Of a stretch of 64,000 bases of DNA, positions 51,861-60,569 are shown piece after piece. The notes under the pieces are model-generated. The model was not told where the DNA came from, searched no databases, and saw nothing but the letters and a program-made list of their open reading frames with translations. The position numbers and the translations under genes were made by a program. Where the stretch lies: the NCBI RefSeq assembly GCF_026340565.1, contig NZ_JAPEPB010000001.1, positions 6,918,001-6,982,000 of the forward strand, read 5' to 3'. How positions within the stretch are numbered: position 1 is the first letter of the stretch; each line of letters begins with the position of its first letter. The DNA comes from Kitasatospora sp. NBC_01287 (GTDB lineage Bacteria > Actinomycetota > Actinomycetes > Streptomycetales > Streptomycetaceae).

Positions 51861-52567
51861 GACTCCACCTCCGGGTCGTCGAAGTTCAGCAGGTAGCCGG
51901 TGGCGCGGGCCTTCTCCAGGGCCGCCTCGCGGGCACCGGGCGCGTCGAGCGGGCCGTCGACCAGGCCGGCGAAGCCGATCGCCACCCGCTCGCCCGCGAT
52001 CGGCACCAGGCCGACCTCGACCACCGCGCCCGGGTCGAAGCGCACCGAGGAGCCGGCCGGGACGGCGAGGCGGGTGCCGTAGGCGGCGGCGCGGTCGAAG
52101 GCGAGTCGCGGGTTGACCTCGAAGAAGTGGTAGTGCGAGGTGACCGAGATCGGCACCGCCGAGGTGTTGTGCACGGCCACCACCACGGTCTCCTCGACGG
52201 GGTCGTAGCCCGTCCCGGCGCCCGGCAGGGCCGCGCCCGGGCCGTCGTCGCCGAGCGAACCGGCGCCCCGGAAGGGGTCGTTGACCACGGCGAGCCGGGT
52301 GCCGTCGTCGAAGACGGCCTCGACCTGGATCACGGTGACCACGTCCGGCACGCCGGGCAGCACGTCCGCCGCGCCGAGCACGCTGCGCCCGGCCTCGATC
52401 GCCTCGGCCAGCCGCTTGCCGTCGCGGGCCGCCTCGCAGACGGTGTCGGCGATCAGCGCGGTGGCCTCCGGCACGTTGAGCAGGCAGCCGCGGGCGCGGC
52501 GGGCGCGGGCCAGTTCGGCGGCTGTGAAGATCAGCAGCCGGTCCCGTTCGGTGGGGGTGAGTCGCAC
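51857..52567 (-). CDS. ureAB: Fused urease gamma-beta subunit
   Basis: 236 residues. The gamma part (about 1-100) begins MRLTPTERDRLLIFTAAELA. The beta part carries SHYHFFEVNPRLAFDRAAAYG and RFDPGAVVEVGLVPI. Gamma-beta fusions occur in several bacteria. First gene of the ureAB-ureC-aguA unit. Confidence 0.92.
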   Translation of the reverse strand: MRLTPTERDRLLIFTAAELARARRARGCLLNVPEATALIADTVCEAARDGKRLAEAIEAGRSVLGAADVLPGVPDVVTVIQVEAVFDDGTRLAVVNDPFRGAGSLGDDGPGAALPGAGTGYDPVEETVVVAVHNTSAVPISVTSHYHFFEVNPRLAFDRAAAYGTRLAVPAGSSVRFDPGAVVEVGLVPIAGERVAIGFAGLVDGPLDAPGAREAALEKARATGYLLNFDDPEVES

Positions 52568-52959
52568 GGTGCCTCGCTCGCGGGTGCCGGGGCGGGTTGC
52601 CGGGGGATGGGGGACGGGGTGGGGCTCGGGGGTGGAGCTCAGGGGTGGCGCTCAGGTGGGGCCGACGGCCGGTGCTCGGCGGCCGGGGCTCGCGGTCCCG
52701 GGAGGCCTCGGGAGAGGCTGCTGCGGGGAGCCTTGGACGTCGAAGTTAGAACGCCGTTCAAATATCTGGTGGCCATTGAACCCGGATCGAGTCGCCGTGT
52801 CCAGCCTTGCCCGGGTTGCGGCGTTCTGCGATTCGGGTGACCGGCGGGGGTGTCACTCGTTTGCCAGGTGGCCGGCGGGTGCGCCGGGTGCGGCCAGGTG
52901 TGCGGAGGGCGCGCTCCAGCTGCGGTCCGGGTGGCGTTGCGGAGCGGGAGGTGGCGGGG
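52568..52959. other. 392-bp divergent intergenic region
   Basis: Promoters for ureAB (minus) and the carbonic anhydrase (plus) should lie here. A 5-1-5 inverted repeat GAACG-C-CGTTC (52749-52759) sits in the only AT-richer stretch (52741-52775). The rest is G-rich repetitive sequence (ggggtgg, gctcagg). No gene seen. Confidence 0.5.
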
Positions 52960-53742
52960 GTGCGGCGACGGGTACTGCTGGCGGCGGGCGCACTCGGGGT
53001 GCTGCCCGCGGCGGGTGCGCAACCGGCGCGCGCCGGCGGGCCGGGCACCGCCGCCGGGCCGGGGACCACCGGCGGACCGGGCGGGTCGGGCGGGTCGGGC
53101 GATGCCGGTCCGCCCGGCGATCCGGCGCAGGCCCTGGCGCGGCTGCGTACGGGCAACGAGCGCTGGGTGCGCGGGCAGGCCCGCCACCCGGACGCCTCGT
53201 CGGCCCGGCGCCACGACCTGGCGGGCGGCCAGGCGCCGTTCGCCGTGGTCTTCACCTGCGTCGACTCCCGGGTCCCGCCCGAGCTGGTCTTCGACCAGGG
53301 GCTGGGGGACCTGCTGGTGGTCCGCACGGCCGCGCACACCCTCGACACGCTGGTCGCCGGCAGCCTGGAGTACGGCCCGGTCGAGCTGGCGACCCCGTTG
53401 CTGCTGGTGCTCGGCCACCAGCACTGCGGCGCCGTCACCGCGGCCGTCCGCGCGCTGCGCGAGGGCACGCCGCTGCCGGGGCACCTGGCGGAGGTGGCCC
53501 AGGCGCTCCGGGCGCCCTGCCAGGCGGTGGCGGCCGCCGATGGCGCACCGGTCGCGGAGGGGGAGGTGGTGGAGGCGGTGGTCCGCGAGCAGATCCGGCA
53601 GACCGTGGCCCGGCTGCGCGCGGACGAGCTGCTCGCCCCGGCGGTGGCCGCCGGGCGGCTGGCGGTGCGCGGCGGCTACTACGCGCTGGACAGCGGCGTG
53701 GTCGACCTGGACCCGGACCTGGCCCCCGACCTCGGAGGTTGA
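52960..53742 (+). CDS. Secreted beta-class carbonic anhydrase
   Basis: 260 residues. The N-terminus RRRVLLAAGALGVLPAAGA looks like a twin-arginine (Tat) signal, followed by a Gly-rich linker to about residue 52. Zinc ligands of the beta class are C100, H153 and C156 with the Asp-Arg pair D102-R104 (TCVDSR, GHQHCGA). It interconverts CO2 and bicarbonate, here outside the membrane. The GTG at 52960 has GGAGG eight bases upstream. Confidence 0.9.
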   Translation: MRRRVLLAAGALGVLPAAGAQPARAGGPGTAAGPGTTGGPGGSGGSGDAGPPGDPAQALARLRTGNERWVRGQARHPDASSARRHDLAGGQAPFAVVFTCVDSRVPPELVFDQGLGDLLVVRTAAHTLDTLVAGSLEYGPVELATPLLLVLGHQHCGAVTAAVRALREGTPLPGHLAEVAQALRAPCQAVAAADGAPVAEGEVVEAVVREQIRQTVARLRADELLAPAVAAGRLAVRGGYYALDSGVVDLDPDLAPDLGG

Positions 53743-53945
53743 GCCGAGAAGGCGGCCGAGGACAGGTCAGATCATCGCTTGATCCGATCACTGCCCCAGC
53801 GCCGCCGGACGGCGGGTGTTGACAAGCTGTCAGCAGACTGTGCGCCGTGAGCCCCCCGTGCACCTCGATCGACGTTTCGTGCACCGTTGCGACCAAGGGT
53901 GCGCGGGCTCCACGATGGTATGGAGCGCAGCTGGGGGGAAATCTG

Positions 53946-54398
53946 ATGGAAAGTCAGCAGTACTTCGACGTCGGGGCGGAGGTCGGATCGGACCTCGCCG
54001 GGCAGCGCGCGCCCGGCCGCCGGCTGCACGCCGCCTTCGCGCCCGCCGACCTGGCGGCGATCGCCCCGCTGCGGCTGGCCCTGCGCACGGCGCTGGCCGA
54101 CTGGGGCGTCCCCGCGCTGGCCGACACCGCCGAGTTGCTCGCCACCGAGCTGGTCGCCAACGCCCTGCAGCACACCGGCGCCGGCGCGGTGCTGGACGCG
54201 GTGCTCGGCGCCGACCTGCGGCTGCGGGTCGAGGTGCGGGACGGCGATGCGAGGCTGCCCAGGCCGCGCCGGGCGGGGGAGGGCGAGACCACCGGGCGCG
54301 GACTGGTGCTGGTCGAGGCGCTGGCGGACGCCTGGGGTGTGCGGTCGCGGGCCGATGGCAAGACCACCTGGTTCGAACTGGAGGCACAGCGGCCGTGA
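53946..54398 (+). CDS. Anti-sigma-type ATPase (HATPase_c, RsbW-like)
   Basis: 150 residues. The GHKL ATP site is seen in LATELVANALQHT (N-box), VRDGDARLP (G1) and TGRGLVLVEALADAWGV (G2). Such stand-alone proteins bind anti-anti-sigma factors or phosphorylate them. Its C-terminus is nearly the same as that of the multidomain phosphatase gene 306 bp downstream (TELVANALQHT versus SELVTNAIRHT), so the two are paralogous domains. The ATG at 53946 has GGGGGGAAAT upstream. Confidence 0.88.
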   Translation: MESQQYFDVGAEVGSDLAGQRAPGRRLHAAFAPADLAAIAPLRLALRTALADWGVPALADTAELLATELVANALQHTGAGAVLDAVLGADLRLRVEVRDGDARLPRPRRAGEGETTGRGLVLVEALADAWGVRSRADGKTTWFELEAQRP

Positions 54399-54545
54399 CG
54401 GGGCGGCGATGACCGAGCGGCGATGACCGAGCGGCGATGACGAGGCGGCGATGACCGAGCGGCGCTGATGGGGCGGCCGTGACCGAGCTGGGCGGATGGG
54501 GCGGCCGTGGCCGAGCGGCCCTGGTGGAGCGGTCGTGACGGAGCG
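54391..54545 (+). repeat. Degenerate 14-bp tandem repeats
   Basis: About ten imperfect copies of gcggcgatgaccga fill most of the interval between two ATPase-domain genes. Copies near 54400-54460 are almost exact, later ones diverge. No long open frame has a ribosome binding site. Confidence 0.75.
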
Positions 54546-54584
54546 GAGTCGAAGCCTCCGGCGGGCCCGGCGGACCTGGCGTTA

Positions 54585-54613
54585 TTGCCGGGTGGTCGAA
54601 CATTCGACAGGAT
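54585..54613 (+). promoter_or_regulatory. Promoter with GTCGAACATTCGAC palindrome
   Basis: TTGCCG (54585-54590), 17-bp spacer, CAGGAT (54608-54613). A perfect 6-2-6 palindrome GTCGAA-CA-TTCGAC (54595-54608) lies in the spacer, a typical repressor position. It is about 95 bp upstream of the PAS-GAF-PP2C gene. Confidence 0.55.
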
Positions 54614-54704
54614 AGTGAGAATGTGTGTCCGGACCAGGCGCCCCGCACCCGGGGTGGCGTCCAGGAACACACCCACCGACAGATCCGGCAGGGGCAGGAG
54701 AACC

Positions 54705-56921
54705 ATGGCGACTGAGCCCGAGCCGCAAGGGCCCGCACGCCTACCGCTCGGCCCGCAGGCCCAGCACGGTCGGCACGCGGGTGGCCCGGGCGGCGGTCCG
54801 CTGGGCCGGATCGCGGCACCCACGGTCCTGCCCCCCGTCCAGGCCCTGCCCAACCGCGCCGGTGACTCGATCCCGGAGTGGCTGGAGCCGGCCATGGCGG
54901 CCAACGGCATCGGCTCCTTCGACTGGGACATCCGGCGCGACCTGATCGAGGCCGACCAGCGCGCCTGCGACTTCATGGGTGTCAGCGACAGCGGCACCGA
55001 ACTCAGCGCCGAGGCCTTCCTCGCGCTGCTGCACCCCGACGACGCGCCGGTGGTGCGCCGCCGGGTCGAGCGCGCGGTGGCCGAGCTGGGCCAGTGCGGT
55101 GCCTACTACCGCACCGTCTTCCCCGGCGGCGAGCTGCACGCCGTGCGGTTCCGCGGCCGGGTGCTGGCCGATGCCTTCGGGCGCCCCTCGCGGATGGTCG
55201 GCTTCGTCTGGGACGCCACCGCCGAGCTGCACAAGCGGGAGGACGCCGGGCGGCAGGCCGCGCTGCGCGAGGACCGCTCCCGGTTCATCAAGGAGGCCGC
55301 GCGGGCGCTCTCCGAGGCCGTCACGGTGCGCGACGTGGCCCGGGTCTTCACCGAGCTGCCACTGCCCGGGCTGCCGCCGGACGGCCTGGTGCTGGCCGCG
55401 ATGGAGGCCGGGCGGCTGCGGATCCTGGGGGCCAGCGGCTACCGCGCCCAGGACATGGTCGCCTACGACCGGATGCCGCTGGAGCCGTTCCAGCCCGCCG
55501 CGGAGGCGATCCGCCGCCGACTGCCGGTCTTCCTGGCGAGCCCGGAGGAGTACCAGGAGCGGTTCCCCGAGGCCTGGCCGCGGGTGCGTGGCACCGGGCG
55601 CAGCGCCTGGGCCTTCCTGCCGCTGGTGGCCAGCGGCCGGGCGATCGGCCTCTGCCTGGTCAGCTTCGACGACTCGCGCGAGCTGGACGCCGACGAGCGC
55701 ACCCTGCTCTCCACCCTGGGCGGCCTGGTCGCCCAGTCGCTGGCCCGGGCCCGGCTGCACGACGCCGAGCACGAGCTGGCGGCCGGCCTGCAGCGGGTGA
55801 TGCTGCCGCGCACCGTGCCGGCGGTGCCCGGGGTGACCACCGCGGTTCGCTACCTGCCGGCCGGCTCGGGCCTGCAGATCGGCGGCGACTGGTACGACGT
55901 GGTGCCGCTGCCCGGCGGCCACGTCGGTCTGGTGATCGGCGACGTGCAGGGCCACGACGTGCACGCGGCCGGGATCATGGGCCAGCTGCGGATCGCGCTG
56001 CGCGCGTACGCGGCCGAGGGGCACCCGCCGGCCGCCGTGATGGCGCGGGCCTCGCGCTTCCTCGCCGACCTGGACACCGATCACTTCGCCACCTGTACCT
56101 ACGCCGAGGTCAATGTCGACTACGGCGTGGTCTACGCGGTCCGGGCCGGCCACCTGGACCCGGTGGTGCGCCGGGCCGACGGCAGCAGCTCCGTGCAGAG
56201 CGTGGCCGGTGGGCTGCCGCTGGGCATCGCGGCCGACCAGGAGTACCCGGTGACCCGGTTCAGCCTGGACCCGGGCGAGACCCTGGTGCTCTGCACCGAC
56301 GGCCTGGTCGAGTCGCGCGGCCTGGACCTGGACACCGGCATGGCCCGGCTCTGCGAGGCGGTGGCCGGCGAGCTGCCGCCGATGGCCGGGGAGGGCGCGA
56401 CCGACCCGATCGAGGAGCTCGCGGAGCGGATCGCAGCCCGGGCCGCCGACTCCTCCGAGCGCGAGGACGACATAGCGCTGCTGCTGCTCCGCTGGGACGG
56501 CCCGGAGGGCGGGCTCGCCGCCCAGCAGTTGCGCCGCCGGATCGGGCAGGCCGACCTTGCCCGGGTGGCCGAGCTGCGCGGCGAACTGCGCGACGCGCTG
56601 CGGCGCTGGGGCGTCCCGCAGCTGATCGACACCGCCGAACTGCTCGCCTCGGAGCTGGTGACCAACGCGATCCGGCACACCGACCGGGACGCGATGTTCA
56701 CCGCGCGCCTCTACCGCGAGGACGGCCGCGAGCCGCGGCTGCGGATCGAGGTCGAGGACGAGTCCGACCTGTGGCCCAAGCGGCGCACCCCGGGCGAGCA
56801 GGCCTCCTCCGGGCGCGGCCTGATGCTGGTCGAGGCGCTGGCCGACGCGTGGGGCGTGGAGCCGCGCGGGTCGGGCAAGCGGATGTGGTTCGAGCTCTCG
56901 GCGGGCGACGCGGCGGCCTGA
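54705..56921 (+). CDS. PAS-GAF-SpoIIE phosphatase-HATPase signalling protein
   Basis: 738 residues. PAS-like domain at about 55-190 (WDIRRDLIEADQRACDFMG), GAF at about 200-345, SpoIIE/RsbU PP2C at about 365-600 (GGDWYDVVPLPGGHVGLVIGD, GHLDPVVRR, DGLVESR, DDIALLLLR), and a C-terminal RsbW-like HATPase (SELVTNAIRHT, GRGLMLVEALADAWGV). One protein thus carries both the phosphatase and the kinase activities of a partner-switching sigma control. Cytoplasmic. The ATG at 54705 has AGGAG upstream. Confidence 0.9.
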   Translation: MATEPEPQGPARLPLGPQAQHGRHAGGPGGGPLGRIAAPTVLPPVQALPNRAGDSIPEWLEPAMAANGIGSFDWDIRRDLIEADQRACDFMGVSDSGTELSAEAFLALLHPDDAPVVRRRVERAVAELGQCGAYYRTVFPGGELHAVRFRGRVLADAFGRPSRMVGFVWDATAELHKREDAGRQAALREDRSRFIKEAARALSEAVTVRDVARVFTELPLPGLPPDGLVLAAMEAGRLRILGASGYRAQDMVAYDRMPLEPFQPAAEAIRRRLPVFLASPEEYQERFPEAWPRVRGTGRSAWAFLPLVASGRAIGLCLVSFDDSRELDADERTLLSTLGGLVAQSLARARLHDAEHELAAGLQRVMLPRTVPAVPGVTTAVRYLPAGSGLQIGGDWYDVVPLPGGHVGLVIGDVQGHDVHAAGIMGQLRIALRAYAAEGHPPAAVMARASRFLADLDTDHFATCTYAEVNVDYGVVYAVRAGHLDPVVRRADGSSSVQSVAGGLPLGIAADQEYPVTRFSLDPGETLVLCTDGLVESRGLDLDTGMARLCEAVAGELPPMAGEGATDPIEELAERIAARAADSSEREDDIALLLLRWDGPEGGLAAQQLRRRIGQADLARVAELRGELRDALRRWGVPQLIDTAELLASELVTNAIRHTDRDAMFTARLYREDGREPRLRIEVEDESDLWPKRRTPGEQASSGRGLMLVEALADAWGVEPRGSGKRMWFELSAGDAAA

Positions 56922-56969
56922 CCGGCGCTCGCCGATCAGCCCCGCCGCCTCGCCCTGTCCGGCCGAGTC

Positions 56970-56993
56970 CCGGCCCGCCGCCGCGCGGGCCGG
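56970..56993. terminator. Bidirectional terminator hairpin
   Basis: CCGGCCCGC-N6-GCGGGCCGG, perfect 9-bp arms, in the 84 bp between two convergent genes. Confidence 0.65.
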
Positions 56994-57005
56994 CCCGGCG
57001 GCCGG

Positions 57006-58025
57006 CTAGCCGAACTGCCGCTCCAGGTCCTTGAGCTTCTGCTCCAGGGAGTCGAGGCGGGGGAGCGTCATGGTGTCGTCCTCGGTGGTGAGGTCGATGG
57101 TCCGGCGCCCCTGGCGGGTCGGCAGGCCGGGCGCGGCGGCCTCCGCGGCGGGGGCCTTGGCAGCGGTGGGCGCCGCTATCGCGGGCTCCGCGCCGCCGGG
57201 CTCCAACTGGCGTGCGGCGGCGCCGGAACGGCCGCGGCCCCAGCCGCCGTGCGCCCGGTTGATCGCGCGGATCTCGGCCCGCTCGCGGCGGCTGGCCAGC
57301 CGCTGGCGCTCGCGGCTGACCACCGCCTCGCGCTTGGTGTCCCGGACCTCCTCGACCGCCTCGTCCAGGCTGCGGACGTTCTCCAGGAGCATCAGCGACC
57401 AGGCCGCGTAGGTCTCCAGCGGGGCGCGCAGCCAGCGCACGATCCGGATCTGCGGCAGCGGGCGCGGCACCAGGCCCTGCTCGCGCAGCGCCGCCCGCCT
57501 GGTCTGCTTCAGCGCCCGGTCGAAGAGCACGGCGGCCGAGAGCGACATCCCCGCGAAGAACTGCGGGGCGCCCGCGTGCCCGCCGCCGCGCGGGGCGTGC
57601 ACCCAGTTGAACCAGGCCGAGGCGCCCGCGAAGAGCCAGACCAGCAGGCGCGAGCCGAGGGCCGCGTCACCGTGGCTGGCCTCGCGCACGGCGAGCACCG
57701 AGCAGAACATCGCGGCGCCGTCGAGGCCGAACGGGACGAGGTACTCCCAGCCGCCGGACAGGGCCAGGTTCTGGGTGCCGAAGCCGACTAGGCCGTGGAA
57801 GGAGAGTGCGGCGGCGACGGCCGCGCAGCAGAAGAGCAGGGTGTACGAGGCGCCGCCGTAGAGCGACTCCTTGCGGCGGCGCCGCTCCTCCGTGCGCTCC
57901 CAGGAGTCCGCACCGCGCGCGGCGGCCGCCCCCCTGCTGCGCAGGAAGGCCACCAGGAGGGCGCCCGGCAGCAGGACGACGGCGGCGGCGACGGCCCAGC
58001 CCAGTGGTATGTCCGACAGTTTCAT
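57006..58025 (-). CDS. DUF2637-family membrane protein
   Basis: 339 residues. About four transmembrane helices lie in the first 190 residues (first at about 8-28), with the family stretch SYTLLFCCAAVAAALSFHGL and FGLDGAAMFCSVLAVREA. The soluble C-terminal half is charged and helical. DUF2637 proteins resemble SpdB-type plasmid transfer proteins; here it is chromosomal, with no transfer genes nearby. Role unknown. Confidence 0.82.
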   Translation of the reverse strand: MKLSDIPLGWAVAAAVVLLPGALLVAFLRSRGAAAARGADSWERTEERRRRKESLYGGASYTLLFCCAAVAAALSFHGLVGFGTQNLALSGGWEYLVPFGLDGAAMFCSVLAVREASHGDAALGSRLLVWLFAGASAWFNWVHAPRGGGHAGAPQFFAGMSLSAAVLFDRALKQTRRAALREQGLVPRPLPQIRIVRWLRAPLETYAAWSLMLLENVRSLDEAVEEVRDTKREAVVSRERQRLASRRERAEIRAINRAHGGWGRGRSGAAARQLEPGGAEPAIAAPTAAKAPAAEAAAPGLPTRQGRRTIDLTTEDDTMTLPRLDSLEQKLKDLERQFG

Positions 58026-58151
58026 GGCGCTGAACCAGCCTCGCTCTCTCGGCGGCGGATGGCACGGGGCCACCCGAGGGAGGTCCATCATGGCGGACGA
58101 CGGTGGGCCGCACGGGTGGTTTGGGAGTAAATACACTGGAGAGAGCAAAGA

Positions 58152-58166
58152 CTGACGTTTCGTCAG
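58152..58166. promoter_or_regulatory. CTGACG-TTT-CGTCAG inverted repeat
   Basis: A perfect 6-3-6 repeat in the 201-bp region upstream of the DUF2637 gene and downstream of the FhuF-like gene. It could end the upstream transcript or be an operator. No T-run is visible, so an operator is slightly favoured. Confidence 0.4.
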
Positions 58167-58226
58167 AATGATGGTATGACCAACGCGCGGTCGGCGGCCG
58201 AGGTGATCGTCGGAGTCGCCGCCCCG

Positions 58227-59126
58227 TCAGCGGCCGCGCGGGCAGCCGGCGCAGAGCTCCGCGGGCCGCAGCGTGTAGTAGAGGCAGCAGCTCACCCGGG
58301 TGCGCGCCGGCGCCGGTGCGGCGCCCTGGCGGTCGGGCCCGGTGGTGCGGAACGCGGCGGCCCCGCCGAAGGGCGCGTTGTCCGCCCCCTCGGGCAGCAG
58401 CGCGGCGAGCGCGGCCACCGCGCGCTCCTCCTCGCCGAGCAGCCCCGCGGCGTACCAGAGGCCCTCCACCAGCTCGTCGGTGGCCAGCCCCCACAGGGTG
58501 CGCGGACCGCGTCGCAGCTCGGTGCGGAAGGCGGCGAGGAGCGGCGCCAACTGGTCGGCCAGGGCGGTGCGCAGCACGTTCCGCAGTTCCGCCTCGTCGC
58601 GCACCGGGCGGGCGCCGGGCCGGCGCGCCGCGGGGTCGTCGGGCAGGCAGGCGAAGGCGGTGGGGGCGCGGTCGGGGCCGGGCAGCAGCGCGAGTTCGGC
58701 CGGTCCGCCGCCGCCCGCCGCCCGGCGGCTGGCCAACTGCTCGACGGCCGGCAGCGGGACGCGGCGCTCCAGGAACCAGGGCAGCGTGAAGAGCAGGCAG
58801 AGCGGCCAGGTGTAGCGGTGCAGCCAGAAGCCGGCGGCCACGTCGGGGCGCGGCGCGGTGCCGTAGCGGTCCCGCCCGTGCCGGGCCTCGGCGGCGATCA
58901 GCCGGGCCCGCAGCGCCGGATCGGTCAGCAGCCGGTGGGTGGGCACCCACCCCTCGTGCGGGTGGGCGGTGCCGCGGTGCTGGATCCGCAGGTCGGGGAA
59001 GACCTGGGCGAAGGCGGTGTACGCGCCGGCGAAGGGCAGGCGCGGGTCCGGATCGGCGCACTCGGGCAAGGCGGGACCCCATCGGCTCGGGGGAGGCCGG
59101 ACGGGGCGCGCGGGCTCATGCCGCAC
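58227..59126 (-). CDS. FhuF-like [2Fe-2S] ferric siderophore reductase
   Basis: 299 residues. The C-terminal cluster motif C-C-x10-C-x2-C (SCCLYYTLRPAELCAGC) is the FhuF signature; the FhuF N-terminal region includes GFWLHRYTWPLCLLF. It probably reduces ferric siderophores in the cytosol. The GTG at 59126 is the only in-frame start near the iron box. Iron limitation should induce it. Confidence 0.85.
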   Translation of the reverse strand: MRHEPARPVRPPPSRWGPALPECADPDPRLPFAGAYTAFAQVFPDLRIQHRGTAHPHEGWVPTHRLLTDPALRARLIAAEARHGRDRYGTAPRPDVAAGFWLHRYTWPLCLLFTLPWFLERRVPLPAVEQLASRRAAGGGGPAELALLPGPDRAPTAFACLPDDPAARRPGARPVRDEAELRNVLRTALADQLAPLLAAFRTELRRGPRTLWGLATDELVEGLWYAAGLLGEEERAVAALAALLPEGADNAPFGGAAAFRTTGPDRQGAAPAPARTRVSCCLYYTLRPAELCAGCPRGR

Positions 59127-59136
59127 CCCCGTCCAA

Positions 59137-59155
59137 TCAGGTTAGCCTCACCTTA
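59137..59155 (-). promoter_or_regulatory. Iron box (IdeR/DmdR1 site)
   Basis: TCAGGTTAGCCTCACCTTA matches the actinobacterial consensus TTAGGTTAGGCTNACCTAA at 15 of 18 defined positions, 11 bp upstream of the FhuF-like start, so iron-loaded DmdR1 would block transcription. Confidence 0.8.
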
Positions 59156-59305
59156 TCTGACGAGTCGTCGGAGATCGTGCCGACGGCGTCCGTCCGGGGG
59201 ACGCGGGAGCCTGCGGGGGCGTCCGGGGCCCGCGGTGTGCGTGGGGGCCTTCCGCCGGGCGCCCGCCCCCTGGGCGCGCGCCCGGCGGGAGCCGTCAGGC
59301 GGGCC

Positions 59306-60307
59306 CTACGCCGCCCCCGCCACCCCGCGCGCGCCCGGCACCCCCGGGCGCGCGCTCGGGGGTGCGCCGCGCGGGGCGCCCGGGGGCCCGCCGGGACTGC
59401 CGTCCTCACCGTCCTCTCCGAGCCGGCCCACCAGCCAGACCGGCACGCCCCCCAGCGCCTGCACCAGCCGCCCGGCCTCCGCGCGCAGCCGCCTGGCCTC
59501 GGGGGGCTCGGAGACCTCGGCGAGCGCCGCCAGCGCCGGGGCCACGCCCACCATGAAGCCCAGCTCCTCGCGCAGCCGGAGCGAGGCGGCGAAGCCCTCG
59601 CGGGCCCGCCCCCGGTCACCGCCGGCCAGCGCGAGGGCGGCCAGGTGGCGCCAGGTGGAGGAGGCGAGCAGCGTGTCACCGCGGGCCAGCGCCCCGTCGT
59701 GGGCCCGGCGGTAGGCGATCCAGGCGGCGGTCTGGTCGCGCAGCAGGTTCTCCGCGACCAGCCCGCGCCGGAAGTCCAGCAGCGGACGCCCCGGCGCGTG
59801 CGGCGGCAGCAGCGCGGAGGTGCGGCCGAGCGCGGCCTGCGCCTCGTCCAGCCGGTCGCGCGGCCCGAGCACGCTGCCCAGGTAGGCCAGGAAGCCGCGC
59901 GCGCAGGCGGCCGCCGCACGCTGCTCGGTGCTGGTCACGCCGGCCTCGGCGATCCGCAGCGCGACCTCGGCCTGCTCCCAGTGGTCGGCGGTGAACAGGC
60001 ACTGCTCGATCAGCAGTTCGGCCCGCACCAGGGCGGTGCGGGCGTCCCGTTCGGCGTCCTGGGTGAGCAGTTCGGCGGCCTCCTGCCAGCAGGCGCGCGA
60101 GCGCAGCCGCCAGACCGTGCCGCTGGTGATCTCGTCGAGGGGGCCGTCCGCCCCGGGGTGCAGCCCCCCGCCGTGCGGCGGCACTCCCGGTGGTCCGCCG
60201 GGTCGGGTCGGCCCGCCGCGCCGCGGCTCGCTGTCCTGATGTCGGTCGGCATCCGCCGGCCGGCCGCGCGTCCCCCCGCCGAGCGGGGCCGTTCCGTGCT
60301 CCGACAA
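59306..60307 (-). CDS. Helical TPR-like protein of unknown function
   Basis: 333 residues from a TTG with a perfect AAGGAGG site five bases upstream. An alternative ATG at 60388 keeps high G/C third positions and would add 27 residues. The N-terminal 80 residues are low-complexity; then come helical repeats (SRACWQEAAELLTQDAERDA, DHWEQAEVALRIAEAG, GDRGRAREGFAASLRLREEL) resembling tetratricopeptides, and a Pro/Gly-rich tail. No function known. Upstream there is a 12-bp inverted repeat (60341-60352 / 60381-60393). Confidence 0.6.
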   Translation of the reverse strand: MSEHGTAPLGGGTRGRPADADRHQDSEPRRGGPTRPGGPPGVPPHGGGLHPGADGPLDEITSGTVWRLRSRACWQEAAELLTQDAERDARTALVRAELLIEQCLFTADHWEQAEVALRIAEAGVTSTEQRAAAACARGFLAYLGSVLGPRDRLDEAQAALGRTSALLPPHAPGRPLLDFRRGLVAENLLRDQTAAWIAYRRAHDGALARGDTLLASSTWRHLAALALAGGDRGRAREGFAASLRLREELGFMVGVAPALAALAEVSEPPEARRLRAEAGRLVQALGGVPVWLVGRLGEDGEDGSPGGPPGAPRGAPPSARPGVPGARGVAGAA

Positions 60308-60569
60308 CGCCACCTCCTTGTGTGCGGTGCCCCACGGCCATGCGGTGCTCCAGGCGGACAGGACCCAGCGGTCACGGCCGTGGAGCATCCGCAATTCAAC
60401 ACTCGGGGGAGCTTGTGCACCAGATCACGAGCGCGACGTATTTCGGTTCGGGGTGGCGGCCGGGCGCCTCACGGGGCAGCTGGTGACGGTGGGTCAGGCG
60501 GTGGCTCGGGCGGTGGGGCGGACGGGTCGGATGGCGGGTCGGGCGGCCGCCAGGTGGGGCCGGCGGGGC

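Noticed and set aside
52749-52759. SOS (LexA) box
   Set aside because: The GAAC/GTTC arms are 3 bp apart rather than 4, and neighbouring genes are not repair genes.
57006-58025. DUF2637 protein as evidence of an integrated plasmid
   Set aside because: No replication, integrase, FtsK-type transfer or attachment site is present nearby.
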